This document shows, piece by piece, positions 22,192-30,985 of a stretch of 64,000 nt of DNA. Under the pieces are notes generated by a model. It saw only the letters and a program-made list of their open reading frames with translations. It did no database searches and was not told where the DNA came from. Source of the stretch: Lactobacillus sp. (GTDB taxonomy: Bacteria > Bacillota > Bacilli > Lactobacillales > Lactobacillaceae). Position 1 is the first letter of the stretch; every line of letters starts with the position of its first letter. The DNA lies in NCBI GenBank assembly GCA_022483245.1, contig JAKVNR010000001.1, forward strand, positions 310,001 through 374,000, read 5' to 3'. The position numbers were made by a program, and so were the translations under genes.

Positions 22192-22821
22192 ATGCAAAAT
22201 TTTCAACACCATTATGATTTAACTGACGATTGGATTCTGATAGATCAATTGCATCAGCATTTACGTCACGCTGGCTACAAGGATTGGACAAGTTTGCGGC
22301 AAGAACTGCGGCGCCTAGATTTGAAGGACTTGCAAGCGGTGCATGCATATTTAAGCCAGCACGGCCAAGCGGACGAATTAGCTTGGCTGTGGCAACTACT
22401 GGTCTTGCGTTTTAAACAAATTAAATTGCGCAGTTTGGAAGAATTTTCGTCCAGCAGCCAAGTTGGGCTGTATCTCTGCGATCAATTAGGAAGTTTATTG
22501 CAAGAGCGGTTGTTAGTTCTTTATTTAGACGCCAAAAATCAATTAGTTGGGCAAAAAGTCATTTCGCAAGGTACTTTGAATAAAGCAATCGCACATCCGC
22601 GCGATATTTTTCGCTGGGCGGTAATTTACAATTGCGCGGGGATGATTGTGGCACATAATCATCCAAGTGGCCACTTAGCGCCGTCCCAGCAAGATCTGCG
22701 CTTATCGCAAAAATTGGAAAATCTTAGTCAGGAAATGGGCATTAGTTTCTGGGATCACTTTATTGTTTCCGAACAAGCCTATTTGAGTTTTCGCGAACGT
22801 GGGTATCTTATTAAGTCTTGA
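22192..22821 (+). CDS. radC: RadC family JAB/MPN domain protein
   Basis: Encodes 209 residues. The C-terminal half is the RadC domain with the metal-binding JAMM signature in VAHNHPSGHLAPSQQD plus an upstream Glu. Despite the name, a role in DNA repair has not been borne out; the family is a predicted zinc protease or nuclease-associated protein of unclear function. It sits between the valS-folC-HAD group and mreB, a conserved location in lactobacilli and bacilli. It has a ggagg site. Confidence 0.88.
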   Translation: MQNFQHHYDLTDDWILIDQLHQHLRHAGYKDWTSLRQELRRLDLKDLQAVHAYLSQHGQADELAWLWQLLVLRFKQIKLRSLEEFSSSSQVGLYLCDQLGSLLQERLLVLYLDAKNQLVGQKVISQGTLNKAIAHPRDIFRWAVIYNCAGMIVAHNHPSGHLAPSQQDLRLSQKLENLSQEMGISFWDHFIVSEQAYLSFRERGYLIKS

Positions 22822-22839
22822 TTAATTCTAGCCTGACAG

Positions 22840-22869
22840 TTGGCAAAGCTCGGAAGGTTGCTATATAAT
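22840..22869 (+). promoter_or_regulatory. mreB promoter
   Basis: The -35 TTGGCA (22840-22845) and perfect -10 TATAAT (22864-22869) are separated by 18 bases, 37 bases before the mreB start. Confidence 0.78.
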
Positions 22870-22906
22870 AATTCAAGATTAAGAGCTAACTGAAGGAGAA
22901 ATTTTC

Positions 22907-23908
22907 GTGTTTGGATTCGGTAGTAAAAATATAGGTATCGATCTGGGTACCGCTAATACGCTGGTCTACATGGAAGGCAAGGGCATTGTTTTGCGTGAGC
23001 CATCTGTCGTAGCCAAAAATACAAAGACCAATGAGGTAATTGCTGTCGGCTCAGAAGCTAAAGAAATGATTGGCCGTACGCCTGAAACCATTGTGGCTAT
23101 TCGCCCAATGAAAGATGGCGTGATTGCTGATTATGATACGACTGCTGCTATGCTGAAGTATTTTATTGAAAAAACAGCTGGTAATTCTAAGCCAGCCGCT
23201 ATGATTTCAGTACCTTCTGGTGTAACTGAAGTTGAAAAGCGGGCAGTGATTGATGCTTCACGCGTAGCAGGTGCACGAGAAGCTTATGTCATTGAAGAAC
23301 CATTTGCTGCAGCTATTGGGGCTGGGTTACCAGTTATGGACCCAACCGGCTCGATGGTTGTTGATATTGGCGGCGGTACAACAGATGTAGCCACAATTTC
23401 TTTGGGCGGGATCGTTTCATCACGGTCAACTCGTAGTGCTGGTGATCGTTTTAACAGCGCGATTACTAGTTATATTCACCAAAACTACAATTTGCTGATT
23501 GGTGAACGGACTGCGGAAGACATCAAGATTCAGATTGGCTCTGCTTCAATTGAAAAGGCTCAAGAAATTGAAGCTATGAACATTCGTGGTCGGGACTTGG
23601 TAACTGGTTTGCCTAAATCAATGGATATTTCAGCTGTTGATGTAGCTAAAGCTATTCAAGAAGTCGTGCAAGATATTATTGTAGCGATCAAGGATACTTT
23701 GGAAGAAACTTCTCCTGAAATTGCAGCTGATGTTATTGATCACGGAATCGTGTTAACTGGTGGCGGCGCTTTGCTGAAGAACTTACCGGAGATCATTTCG
23801 GATGCCACCAAGGTACCAGTTTTCATTGCCCAAGATCCGCTTGACTGCGTAGCGATCGGTACCGGCGATTCGCTGAAGAACATTGAAGTAATGCGCAAAC
23901 GTCATTAA
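22907..23908 (+). CDS. mreB: Rod shape-determining protein MreB
   Basis: Encodes a 333-residue bacterial actin. The motifs [14 protein letters not shown] (phosphate 1), [26 protein letters not shown] (phosphate 2) and [13 protein letters not shown] (adenosine) are all canonical. The start is GTG behind aaggag. It is followed by mreC and mreD, which marks it as the MreB proper, whereas the paralogue at 6482 is Mbl-like. The protein forms filaments at the membrane that organise side-wall synthesis. Confidence 0.95.
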   Translation: MFGFGSKNIGIDLGTANTLVYMEGKGIVLREPSVVAKNTKTNEVIAVGSEAKEMIGRTPETIVAIRPMKDGVIADYDTTAAMLKYFIEKTAGNSKPAAMISVPSGVTEVEKRAVIDASRVAGAREAYVIEEPFAAAIGAGLPVMDPTGSMVVDIGGGTTDVATISLGGIVSSRSTRSAGDRFNSAITSYIHQNYNLLIGERTAEDIKIQIGSASIEKAQEIEAMNIRGRDLVTGLPKSMDISAVDVAKAIQEVVQDIIVAIKDTLEETSPEIAADVIDHGIVLTGGGALLKNLPEIISDATKVPVFIAQDPLDCVAIGTGDSLKNIEVMRKRH

Positions 23909-23912
23909 AAAG

Positions 23913-23933
23913 AACCGGCGAAAGCCGGTTTTT
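23913..23933 (+). terminator. Terminator-like hairpin between mreB and mreC
   Basis: The stem aaccggc / gccggtt with a GAAA tetraloop is followed by only three further T (tttttg counting the stem end). It sits just after the mreB stop and 20 bases before mreC, so it may act as a partial terminator that makes more MreB than MreC. Confidence 0.7.
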
Positions 23934-23952
23934 GTATTTCTGGATTGATTGC

Positions 23953-24801
23953 ATGAAAAAATTTTTTCAAAATAAAAAAATTATCACTATTTTTGTGATT
24001 GTTGTCCTCGTGTTGAGTCTGCTAACGGTTTCAGTGCATGCTCGTCAACGTCGATCAGGCCCGCTTTTTTTGCAAAAAGTAGGTAATGAAACGATGGCGA
24101 TTGGTTCACGGCTATTGAACTGGCCCTTGTCAATTATTAGCGGCGGCGCTAACAGCGTTCACGATATTATGCAAGCTGAATCTGAAAATGATCACTTAAA
24201 AAAGCAGGTCGATGATTTGGCACAAACTAAGGCGCGCAATGCCAGTTTGGAATCAGAGAATGCCCAGTTGAAAAAAGCTTTGAAGCTAAAGAGTTCATTG
24301 ACTGATTATCATTTAATCAATGGGTCGGTGATTAGTCGATCACCAGAAACCTGGTCAGATCTTTTAATTATTGATAAAGGTTCTAGCTCGGGCGTGCGTA
24401 AAAATATGGCTGTCATGTCCGGAGGCGGCGTGATTGGCAGAATCGTTGAAGTTGATCAAACTACTGCTAAAGTTGAGCTTCTGACGACCAGTGATAAACA
24501 AGCTAATCGTTTTGCTGTTCAGGCTAAAAGCTCAACTGGCAAAATGATTCACGGCGTAATTTCAGCAACTAATGGTCAGCTTAGCTTTACCCAGGTTAAC
24601 AATAACCATAAGCTGAAGGCTGGGACAAAAGTTTATACCAGTGGCATGGGTGGTAATTCCCCGCAAGGTTTGTTGATTGGGCATGTTTCAAAAACTACCA
24701 AGGATAGTTATGGTTTATCTGACGTTATTCAAATTAAACCGGCTGGTGAAATTACAAGTCCGTCGATCGTGACCGTTGTACAGCGAAAGGAAGCTGACTA
24801 A
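23953..24801 (+). CDS. mreC: Rod shape-determining protein MreC
   Basis: Encodes 282 residues with one N-terminal membrane helix (about residues 10-28), a coiled coil around residues 75-105, and the extracellular beta-barrel domain. The family block NMAVMSGGGVIGRIVEV is seen. MreC links MreB to the penicillin-binding proteins outside the membrane. I start at the ATG at 23953 (MKKFFQNKK); the frame is open to a TTG seven codons earlier, but that lies in the hairpin. The ribosome site is weak. mreD follows after one base. Confidence 0.9.
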   Translation: MKKFFQNKKIITIFVIVVLVLSLLTVSVHARQRRSGPLFLQKVGNETMAIGSRLLNWPLSIISGGANSVHDIMQAESENDHLKKQVDDLAQTKARNASLESENAQLKKALKLKSSLTDYHLINGSVISRSPETWSDLLIIDKGSSSGVRKNMAVMSGGGVIGRIVEVDQTTAKVELLTTSDKQANRFAVQAKSSTGKMIHGVISATNGQLSFTQVNNNHKLKAGTKVYTSGMGGNSPQGLLIGHVSKTTKDSYGLSDVIQIKPAGEITSPSIVTVVQRKEAD

Positions 24802-24802
24802 G

Positions 24803-25330
24803 ATGACCGCAGTTAAACGCTGGCTGGCAGCGATTTTTCTTTTGCTAGCAGCTATTTTATCGGGCAGCTTAGCCATGTTTTTGCGGCCAGTGATGTGGTC
24901 GCAAGCTAGTTTTGGCATTACGTTAATCGGGCTGGTAGTTCTGGCTTTATATGATGAAGAAAATTATAACTTATTATGGTTAGCTGGACTGCTAGGATTA
25001 CTTTGCGACTCGTTTTATTTTGGCTTTTTCGGCGTTTGCTTGGTTTCCTTTCCGGTTTTAACCTTTTTAACGCAGAAGCTAGCTCGATATATTCCAGAAA
25101 TTGCTTGGACAAAAATGCTGGTTGCTCTGGTGGCCTATTTAATTCAATATTTATACCTGTTTTTGATTTTAGCCATGTTTAATTTGGGTAATGTAAGCCG
25201 GTCAGCTTTTTGGCAAGGCTTAGGAGCTAGTTGCTTGAGTGGGATTTTCTGGATTGTTTTAACTTTTTGGCTTTGGCGTAAAGTTGCTCAAAAATTTCCA
25301 TTCTTGCCTAGTCAAGCTGATCTGTATTGA
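24803..25330 (+). CDS. mreD: Rod shape-determining protein MreD
   Basis: Encodes a 175-residue integral membrane protein with about five hydrophobic segments and little else conserved, as expected for MreD. The start is ATG 24803 behind gaaaggaag; an earlier in-frame TTG lies inside mreC. It is the last gene of the mreBCD group and is followed by a strong terminator. MreD works with MreC and RodA in the elongasome. Confidence 0.88.
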   Translation: MTAVKRWLAAIFLLLAAILSGSLAMFLRPVMWSQASFGITLIGLVVLALYDEENYNLLWLAGLLGLLCDSFYFGFFGVCLVSFPVLTFLTQKLARYIPEIAWTKMLVALVAYLIQYLYLFLILAMFNLGNVSRSAFWQGLGASCLSGIFWIVLTFWLWRKVAQKFPFLPSQADLY

Positions 25331-25348
25331 GCGATTAAATGAATGCAT

Positions 25349-25377
25349 AAAAAAACTGCCGTTAGGCAGTTTTTTTA
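25349..25377. terminator. Bidirectional terminator between mreD and the DUF4044 gene
   Basis: The stem aaaactgcc / ggcagtttt with loop gtta is flanked by A and T runs, so it can end mreD transcripts on the plus strand and the small minus-strand gene at 25381. Confidence 0.9.
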
Positions 25378-25380
25378 TTA

Positions 25381-25491
25381 TTAATGAAATAAAACGGGCA
25401 GGAGGACGCCTGCTAAAGTAATAACGGCCATTAAGACAGCCATGACAATTGTTAATTTCTGAAATGGCGACTTTTTCTTTTTGTATGCCAT
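25381..25491 (-). CDS. DUF4044 family 36-residue membrane protein
   Basis: Encodes only 36 residues: a very basic start (MAYKKKKSPFQKL) and one hydrophobic helix ending LLPVLFH. It is backed by one of the best ribosome sites in the window (aaaggaggt), which makes it a real gene despite its size. The pattern of KKKK followed by F.K.T and a single helix fits DUF4044, a family of tiny lactobacillus and streptococcus proteins of unknown function. It lies on the opposite strand to its neighbours, between mreD and the mraZ cluster. Confidence 0.8.
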   Translation of the reverse strand: MAYKKKKSPFQKLTIVMAVLMAVITLAGVLLPVLFH

Positions 25492-25614
25492 ATTCTCAAC
25501 CTCCTTTAAATTCTCCTTCATTTTAAACTACTAGTCAGTAAAAATACAATTCAATTACTGTTGAGCTGAGCGCGGTTAAAAAGTAGAATGAGAACAGAAA
25601 GTGTGAAGGTGCAG

Positions 25615-25944
25615 ATGCTAAATATAATTTTATTACCCCTAATCGGCCTATTTTTAACTTGGGTCCTTGCGAAGGCTTTTCCCAAAGCCCAATTTAATGC
25701 GACAATCATTCTGCCATTTTTCTTTTTGCCAGCATGTCAGCAATTAACCCGTAGCCGGCAATTGCCTTCGTTTTTACCGTATGGTTTTTTCTGCTTTTTT
25801 GTATTAGTGATTGCGGTTAGTTTGAGTTTGGCAATCCACAATAAAAATATTTCATTGGGAAAAACCTTATTGCAATTATTTGATTATTTGTCATTGTGTT
25901 CTGTGCTTTGGTTTCTAGGCCTATTGGTAGTCGTCTTTATTTAG
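25615..25944 (+). CDS. DUF3397 family membrane protein
   Basis: Encodes 109 residues with about four hydrophobic helices: LNIILLPLIGLFLTWVL, a central ATIILPFFFLPA, PYGFFCFFVLVIAVSL and the C-terminal SLCSVLWFLGLLVVVFI. The start at ATG 25615 follows gaagg at the right distance; the frame is open to 25588, but that codon has no ribosome site. Location just ahead of mraZ and the membrane pattern fit DUF3397, of unknown function. Confidence 0.75.
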   Translation: MLNIILLPLIGLFLTWVLAKAFPKAQFNATIILPFFFLPACQQLTRSRQLPSFLPYGFFCFFVLVIAVSLSLAIHNKNISLGKTLLQLFDYLSLCSVLWFLGLLVVVFI

Positions 25945-25980
25945 TGAAAATTTAATATAATTGTTATTAATCATCGGTTG

Positions 25981-26008
25981 AAGCTGGCCATTTGTGGTTG
26001 GCTTTTTT
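25981..26008 (+). terminator. Terminator after the DUF3397 gene
   Basis: The stem aagctggcca / tggttggctt (with G-U pairs) and loop tttg is followed by a run of T, separating the DUF3397 gene from the mraZ promoter. Confidence 0.8.
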
Positions 26009-26042
26009 GTTTGGGTGAGAAGTTTTGAAACTTTTGGACATA

Positions 26043-26074
26043 ATGTGGTGGAAAGTGGGTAAGTGTGGTAAATT
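26043..26074 (+). promoter_or_regulatory. MraZ box and extended -10 promoter of the division/wall cluster
   Basis: Three GTGG elements stand at 26045-26048, 26055-26058 and 26065-26068, an exact 10-bp period, so they lie on one face of the helix. The last overlaps an extended -10 (TGg-TAAATT, 26066-26074). MraZ of Escherichia coli binds TGGGN repeats separated by 5 bases, the same spacing, and represses its own operon. Assignment as the autoregulatory MraZ operator is an inference from that match. Confidence 0.75.
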
Positions 26075-26098
26075 ATTTATTGGAAGGGGGATTAGACC

Positions 26099-26530
26099 AT
26101 GTTCATGGGTGAATATCATCACAACTTGGACGCAAAAGGCCGGTTAATTATTCCGGCTAAATTTCGTGACCAAGTTGGTACCAAAATGGTATTCACACGT
26201 GGGATGGAAGGCTGCATTTTTGGCTATTCTGAAGCAGAATGGGACAAAATTGAGGCCCGCCTAGCCAACCTTCCATTAACCAAGAGATCAGCGCGTAAAT
26301 TTACGCGGCTGTTTTACTCTGGAGCGATGGAAAGCGAATTCGACAAGCAAGGACGTGTCAATTTGACCACGACATTAAAAAAGCATGCCGAACTTGAAAA
26401 AGAGTGTGTAATCGTTGGCGTTTATAATCGGATTGAGATTTGGTCGCAGCAGCGATGGGAATCTTATGAAGCCGAAGCTAACGAAAACTACGATGACATC
26501 GCTGAAGATTTGGACGACATGGAGTTTTAA
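26099..26530 (+). CDS. mraZ: Transcriptional regulator MraZ
   Basis: Encodes 143 residues with two AbrB-like beta domains. The paired DxKGR motifs are LDAKGRLIIPAKFR in the first half and FDKQGRVNLTTTL in the second. MraZ forms a ring-shaped oligomer that binds direct repeats in front of its own cluster; such repeats are seen 31-54 bases upstream. It is the first gene of the mraZ-to-ileS region. The ribosome site is aagggggat. Confidence 0.95.
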   Translation: MFMGEYHHNLDAKGRLIIPAKFRDQVGTKMVFTRGMEGCIFGYSEAEWDKIEARLANLPLTKRSARKFTRLFYSGAMESEFDKQGRVNLTTTLKKHAELEKECVIVGVYNRIEIWSQQRWESYEAEANENYDDIAEDLDDMEF

Positions 26531-26532
26531 CC

Positions 26533-27480
26533 ATGGAATTCAAGCATACAAGTGTGCTTTTGCACGAAACAATAGATAATTTAAAAGCTCGAGATGGCGG
26601 CATTTATGTTGACGCTACCTTTGGTGGAGGCGGTCACGCGCATTATCTGTTGAGCAAGTTAGCGCAAGGGTCCGTTATTGGTTTTGATCAGGACGATTAT
26701 GCCATTCAGGCAGCCAAGACCAAGTTCGCGGAAGATTTGCAAACAACAAGTCAACCGCGGCTTTGGTTAGTCCATGACAACTTTTCCAATTTGCAGGAAG
26801 ATCTGGTTAATCTGGGCTTCACGAATGGAATTGATGGCATTTACTATGACTTGGGAGTTTCATCGCCGCAATTTGATCAAGCTGAGCGCGGTTTCTCCTA
26901 TCGCTTTAATAGCCGACTTGACATGAGAATGAATCAGGAACAGGCTTTAGACGCTTACCAAATCGTCAATACTTGGTCACAGAATGACTTGACTCGTATT
27001 CTTCGCCAATATGGCGGTGAAAAATTTGCCCATCAGATCGCACGCAAGATAGTGCTTACTCGGCGAGAAAAACCGATTGTTACTACTTTTGACTTAGTTG
27101 CTTGCATCAAGGATGCGATTCCCGCGGCTGCTCGCAGACACGGGGGACATCCGGCGAAGAAAAGCTTCCAGGCCATTCGAGTGGCAGTTAATGATGAACT
27201 TGGGGTTCTGGAACGATCGCTGACTGAAGCAATTAGCCTACTGCGACCTGGCGGCAGGATTTGCGTCATTAGTTTTGAATCTAATGAGGACAAGATCGTT
27301 AAGAAATTGTTTAAAGCAAATTCTGAAATTCAGCTTCCAAGAGGGATGCCAGCTATTCCGGCTGAAATGAAGCCAACACTGCGGTTAGTGACTCGCAAGC
27401 CGATCGTGGCTCAAGAGTCAGAATTAACGAGAAACTACCGCTCACACAGTGCCAAGCTGAGAGTTGCAGAAAAGGTATGA
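26533..27480 (+). CDS. rsmH: 16S rRNA (cytosine-1402 N4) methyltransferase RsmH
   Basis: Encodes a 315-residue SAM-dependent enzyme (formerly MraW) that methylates C1402 in the ribosome decoding centre. The SAM site VDATFGGGGHAHYLL lies near residue 25, and the family blocks YYDLGVSSPQFDQAERGFSYR and RPGGRICVISFESNEDKIVKK are clear. It follows mraZ by two bases and overlaps ftsL by four (atga). Confidence 0.95.
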   Translation: MEFKHTSVLLHETIDNLKARDGGIYVDATFGGGGHAHYLLSKLAQGSVIGFDQDDYAIQAAKTKFAEDLQTTSQPRLWLVHDNFSNLQEDLVNLGFTNGIDGIYYDLGVSSPQFDQAERGFSYRFNSRLDMRMNQEQALDAYQIVNTWSQNDLTRILRQYGGEKFAHQIARKIVLTRREKPIVTTFDLVACIKDAIPAAARRHGGHPAKKSFQAIRVAVNDELGVLERSLTEAISLLRPGGRICVISFESNEDKIVKKLFKANSEIQLPRGMPAIPAEMKPTLRLVTRKPIVAQESELTRNYRSHSAKLRVAEKV

Positions 27481-27488
27481 GGAAAAGC

Positions 27489-27848
27489 ATGGCAGATAGT
27501 TCAGCAAGAAATCTAACATATGAACAACCAGATCAGGCCAAGGCTAAGCAAACGACGATCATCTTAAATCCGGGCAAAGTTGCTTGGACTAAGATGGAGA
27601 AGTTCTTGGTAATAGCTGGAACGCTAATTACTTTTTGCCTCATGGCCATGCTGGTCGCGACCAGTACGTCAGCTACCAGCGCGCAAGAAAAGCTGGCTAA
27701 CGAAGAAAAAATTGTTACCAGCAAACAAAATAGCAATGCCGATTTAAAACAGGAAATCGGCGAGTTAAGTTCAAGCTCTAACTTAAATAAAGTTGCTAAA
27801 GAGCAGGGCTTAACCTTGATTGAAAGCAACATTAGGAATATTCGCTAA
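27489..27848 (+). CDS. ftsL: Cell division protein FtsL
   Basis: Encodes about 119 residues with a cytoplasmic tail, one membrane helix (about residues 36-58) and a short outer leucine-zipper-like coiled coil ending in IESNIRNIR. FtsL joins DivIB and DivIC in the septum. The start is either ATG 27477, overlapping rsmH, or ATG 27489; the latter has gagga at better spacing and was chosen. The stop overlaps pbpB (taatg). Confidence 0.85.
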   Translation: MADSSARNLTYEQPDQAKAKQTTIILNPGKVAWTKMEKFLVIAGTLITFCLMAMLVATSTSATSAQEKLANEEKIVTSKQNSNADLKQEIGELSSSSNLNKVAKEQGLTLIESNIRNIR

Positions 27849-30016
27849 TGAAACAGCTTAATAATTTAAAGAAAAACAAATCCAAAGCCCACGGCTACCG
27901 CTTTACGGTGGGGAGAATCCTCCAAATAGTCTTGGCTTTGGTTTTTCTTGTTTTTGCAGGCAGATTTTTATATATCAGTATCTCTAAGACTGTCGCAGGG
28001 GAAAACTTGACTGAGCGGACCAATCAGTTGTACCGCAAGAATCAAGTTTTGAAAGCAACGCGTGGGTCAATTTACGATCGCAATGGGATAACCATTGCCG
28101 AAGATTCGCACGTCTATACTGTGTACGCTGTCTTAGACCATTCGGCAATTGATTACCACAATAAGCCACAATATGTGGTCAATAAAGAAAAAACAGCTGA
28201 AAAGCTAGCCGAAGTTTTGCCGCTGAGCAAGGAACGAATTCTTAAATACTTAAACCCGAAAAAGAAAAGCTATCAGGTGGAGTTTGGTTCTGGCGGTAGT
28301 GGTTTGACAATTCGTCAGCGTCATAAAATTGAATCTTTCAAGCTGCCGGGTATCAAATTTATTGAAACGCCAGCGCGGCTGTATCCAAATGGTAATTTTG
28401 CTTCACCTATTGTCGGTTTGGCGCAAGTTCAAACCAACCATCAAACTGAAAATAGCAATTTGGTGGGTATTATGGGGCTGGAACAGTACTTCAATAAGCA
28501 GCTTTCAGGTAAAGATGGGTATCGCGAGTCGTTTGTCGATGGTGAAAATGAAACGATGCCAACTGGCAAGCAAAAGGGTGAACAGCCAGTCAATGGCAAC
28601 AGCCTTTACTTAACCTTGGACTTCCAGATGCAAAGTTATCTGGAGCAGTTAATGTCGCAAGTACAAGAAAAATATAAGCCTGTTCAATTAACGGCGGTAG
28701 TTGAGGATATCAAAACTGGGAAAGTTTTAGCTGCTTCGCAGCGTCCGACTTTCAACCCGCAGACCAAGAAAGGATTAAGCAGCGCCTGGCGCGATGTGCT
28801 GGTACAGGATTCTTATGAACCAGGTTCGGTTTTCAAAGTTTTGTCCTTAGCAGCTGCCATCCAAAGCGGAAACTATAATCCGAATGCAACTTATAGGTCT
28901 GGTTCGATTACGATTGGTGGGGCAACTATTCATGACTGGAACAATACTGGTTGGGGCGTAATTCCATTTTCACAGGCTTTCCCGCGATCTAGTAATGTCG
29001 GGATGGCTACCTTGGAACAAAAAATGGGTGCCAAAGTCTGGCGTCAATATTTGGATGCCTTTCACATTGGTAAAATGACTGGTGTGACTTTGCCAGGTGA
29101 AGTACCAGGCATTTTATCCTTTAAGACCAGTACCGACCAAGCCGTCACTTCTTTTGGCCAGGGCGTTAATGTCACTGCCATGCAAATGATGCAAGCCTTT
29201 AGCAGTTTGGGCAATAACGGACAAATGGTTAAGCCGCAATTTGTTGATAAAATTGTCAGCCCAACTGGCAAAACCATAAAAAAATATAAGATTGAAAATG
29301 TCGGCCAGCCTGTTTATTCTGCAGCTACTACCAAGGTTATTTTGCAGAATATGAAGGAAGTTTTGAACCAAGAATACGGCACCGGTAGTGCTTATAACAT
29401 GCCCGGTCAAAGTATTGGCGTGAAAACTGGGACTGCACAAATTGCTAATCCTAAAGGTGGCGGGTACATGACTGGGAACAACAATTATATTTTCTCAGTG
29501 ATGGGAGTTACTCCGCTGAATGATCCGCGTTATTGCATTTATATCACGATGAAACAGCCACAGCATATGACGGCTGCAGCAGAAACAATTTTGGCTTCGA
29601 TTTTTAAGCCAATGATGAATCGGATTATTTTGACAGCTTCTAAACAACAAAGTGGTGCTAGTGTGTCCACGACGACTGTGCCGAATGTTACCGGTAAAAA
29701 AGTTAGTGAAGCAGAATCAGCTGCTAGTTCAGCCAGCTTAGCCTCGGTTGTTTTAGGAACAGGGAAAACGGTAATTAACCAATCACTGACTGCTGGACAG
29801 AAAACAACTGCAGGCAGCAAATTAATCGTAAATACTGGTGGTACAATCAAAATGCCGAACATGACTGGCTGGAGTAAGGCAGAAGTAACTGCTTTAGGTA
29901 AATTGCTGGGATTACAGGTCCAATTTACAGGAACAGGGTCAGTAAAAACACAAAGTATAAAAGCTGGTCAGAAGATTAGTAGCGGCACACAAATCAAGGT
30001 TGAACTGGAGGAGTAA
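27848..30016 (+). CDS. pbpB: Septal penicillin-binding protein (PBP2X-like transpeptidase) with PASTA domains
   Basis: Encodes a 722-residue class B PBP, the transpeptidase that cross-links septal wall. After a membrane helix (about residues 20-42) comes the dimerisation domain with RGSIYDRNG, then the transpeptidase with S327-x-x-K330 (GSVFK), S381-S382-N383 and K526-T527-G528. Two C-terminal PASTA repeats follow (starting VPNVTGKK and MPNMTGWS). It works with FtsW. It is coupled to ftsL by a one-base overlap, and its end contains the mraY ribosome site. Confidence 0.95.
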   Translation: MKQLNNLKKNKSKAHGYRFTVGRILQIVLALVFLVFAGRFLYISISKTVAGENLTERTNQLYRKNQVLKATRGSIYDRNGITIAEDSHVYTVYAVLDHSAIDYHNKPQYVVNKEKTAEKLAEVLPLSKERILKYLNPKKKSYQVEFGSGGSGLTIRQRHKIESFKLPGIKFIETPARLYPNGNFASPIVGLAQVQTNHQTENSNLVGIMGLEQYFNKQLSGKDGYRESFVDGENETMPTGKQKGEQPVNGNSLYLTLDFQMQSYLEQLMSQVQEKYKPVQLTAVVEDIKTGKVLAASQRPTFNPQTKKGLSSAWRDVLVQDSYEPGSVFKVLSLAAAIQSGNYNPNATYRSGSITIGGATIHDWNNTGWGVIPFSQAFPRSSNVGMATLEQKMGAKVWRQYLDAFHIGKMTGVTLPGEVPGILSFKTSTDQAVTSFGQGVNVTAMQMMQAFSSLGNNGQMVKPQFVDKIVSPTGKTIKKYKIENVGQPVYSAATTKVILQNMKEVLNQEYGTGSAYNMPGQSIGVKTGTAQIANPKGGGYMTGNNNYIFSVMGVTPLNDPRYCIYITMKQPQHMTAAAETILASIFKPMMNRIILTASKQQSGASVSTTTVPNVTGKKVSEAESAASSASLASVVLGTGKTVINQSLTAGQKTTAGSKLIVNTGGTIKMPNMTGWSKAEVTALGKLLGLQVQFTGTGSVKTQSIKAGQKISSGTQIKVELEE

Positions 30017-30020
30017 ACCA

Positions 30021-30980
30021 TTGGAATTTTCTTTAATCCCGTTAATTAGTTCATTTGCTATTACTGTCATTTGCCTCCCTCTATTTATTGGTTTGATGCG
30101 AATGAAGCATGAGGGCCAACAAATTCGTGAAGAAGGGCCAAAATGGCATGCTAAAAAGTCTGGCACCCCAACTATGGGCGGAGTGGTCTTCATTATTGCC
30201 ACCGTCATTTCTGCTCTTTGGGTGCTAGCTTGGCAACATAAAATTAATAAAACTTTATGGATTTTGCTGGCGGCTTTATTGGGGTACACAATTATTGGCT
30301 TTTTAGATGATGGCTTGAAATTGCTGTATAAGCGTAATTTGGGTCTGCGTGCTTGGCAAAAACTCCTCGGTCAAATTATCATTGCTGCAATTATTATCTG
30401 TTTAGCCTTAAGCGATCATTTTGATTACGGCATTTTTGTGCCATTCTTTGGTCGTGTAACCAATTTAGTCTTTTTCGCCTGCTTCGTGATCTTTTGGCTG
30501 GTTGGATATTCTAATGCTGTTAACTTATCAGACGGACTTGACGGCTTAGCTACTGGTTTGTCCATCATTGCTTACGGTACTTACGCATATTTAGCTTGGC
30601 AGATGGATAACCAAGTTGCGCTTTGCTTTGCGATGGCAGTTATTGGCGGCTTGCTGGGCTTCTTTATTTTTAACCACAAACCAGCTAAAATCTTCATGGG
30701 CGACGCTGGATCACTAGCTTTAGGTGGCGGTTTAGCTGCTTTAAGCATTATGCTGCAGCGTCCATGGTCGTTATTGTTAGTTGGGATTGTTTTTGTTTGC
30801 GAAACCCTAAGTGTTATTTTGCAAGTGATTTCTTTCCAAACAACTGGCAAACGTATCTTTAAAATGACACCAATTCACCACCATTTTGAAATGCTTGGCT
30901 GGTCAGAATGGAAGGTAGACATTGTTTTCTGGCTGACAGGCTTAATTGGTGCAGTTGTTTATTTATTGATTTGGGGCTAA
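30021..30980 (+). CDS. mraY: Phospho-MurNAc-pentapeptide transferase MraY
   Basis: Encodes a 319-residue polytopic membrane enzyme that makes lipid I from UDP-MurNAc-pentapeptide and undecaprenyl phosphate. The family motifs are present: KSGTPTMGG near residue 47, GFLDDGLKL with the Asp pair, [12 protein letters not shown], and [11 protein letters not shown] before the late HHHFE motif. I start at the TTG at 30021, 9 bases after ggaggag; an earlier in-frame TTG lies inside pbpB. murD follows after five bases. Confidence 0.96.
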   Translation: MEFSLIPLISSFAITVICLPLFIGLMRMKHEGQQIREEGPKWHAKKSGTPTMGGVVFIIATVISALWVLAWQHKINKTLWILLAALLGYTIIGFLDDGLKLLYKRNLGLRAWQKLLGQIIIAAIIICLALSDHFDYGIFVPFFGRVTNLVFFACFVIFWLVGYSNAVNLSDGLDGLATGLSIIAYGTYAYLAWQMDNQVALCFAMAVIGGLLGFFIFNHKPAKIFMGDAGSLALGGGLAALSIMLQRPWSLLLVGIVFVCETLSVILQVISFQTTGKRIFKMTPIHHHFEMLGWSEWKVDIVFWLTGLIGAVVYLLIWG

Positions 30981-30985
30981 TTTAG

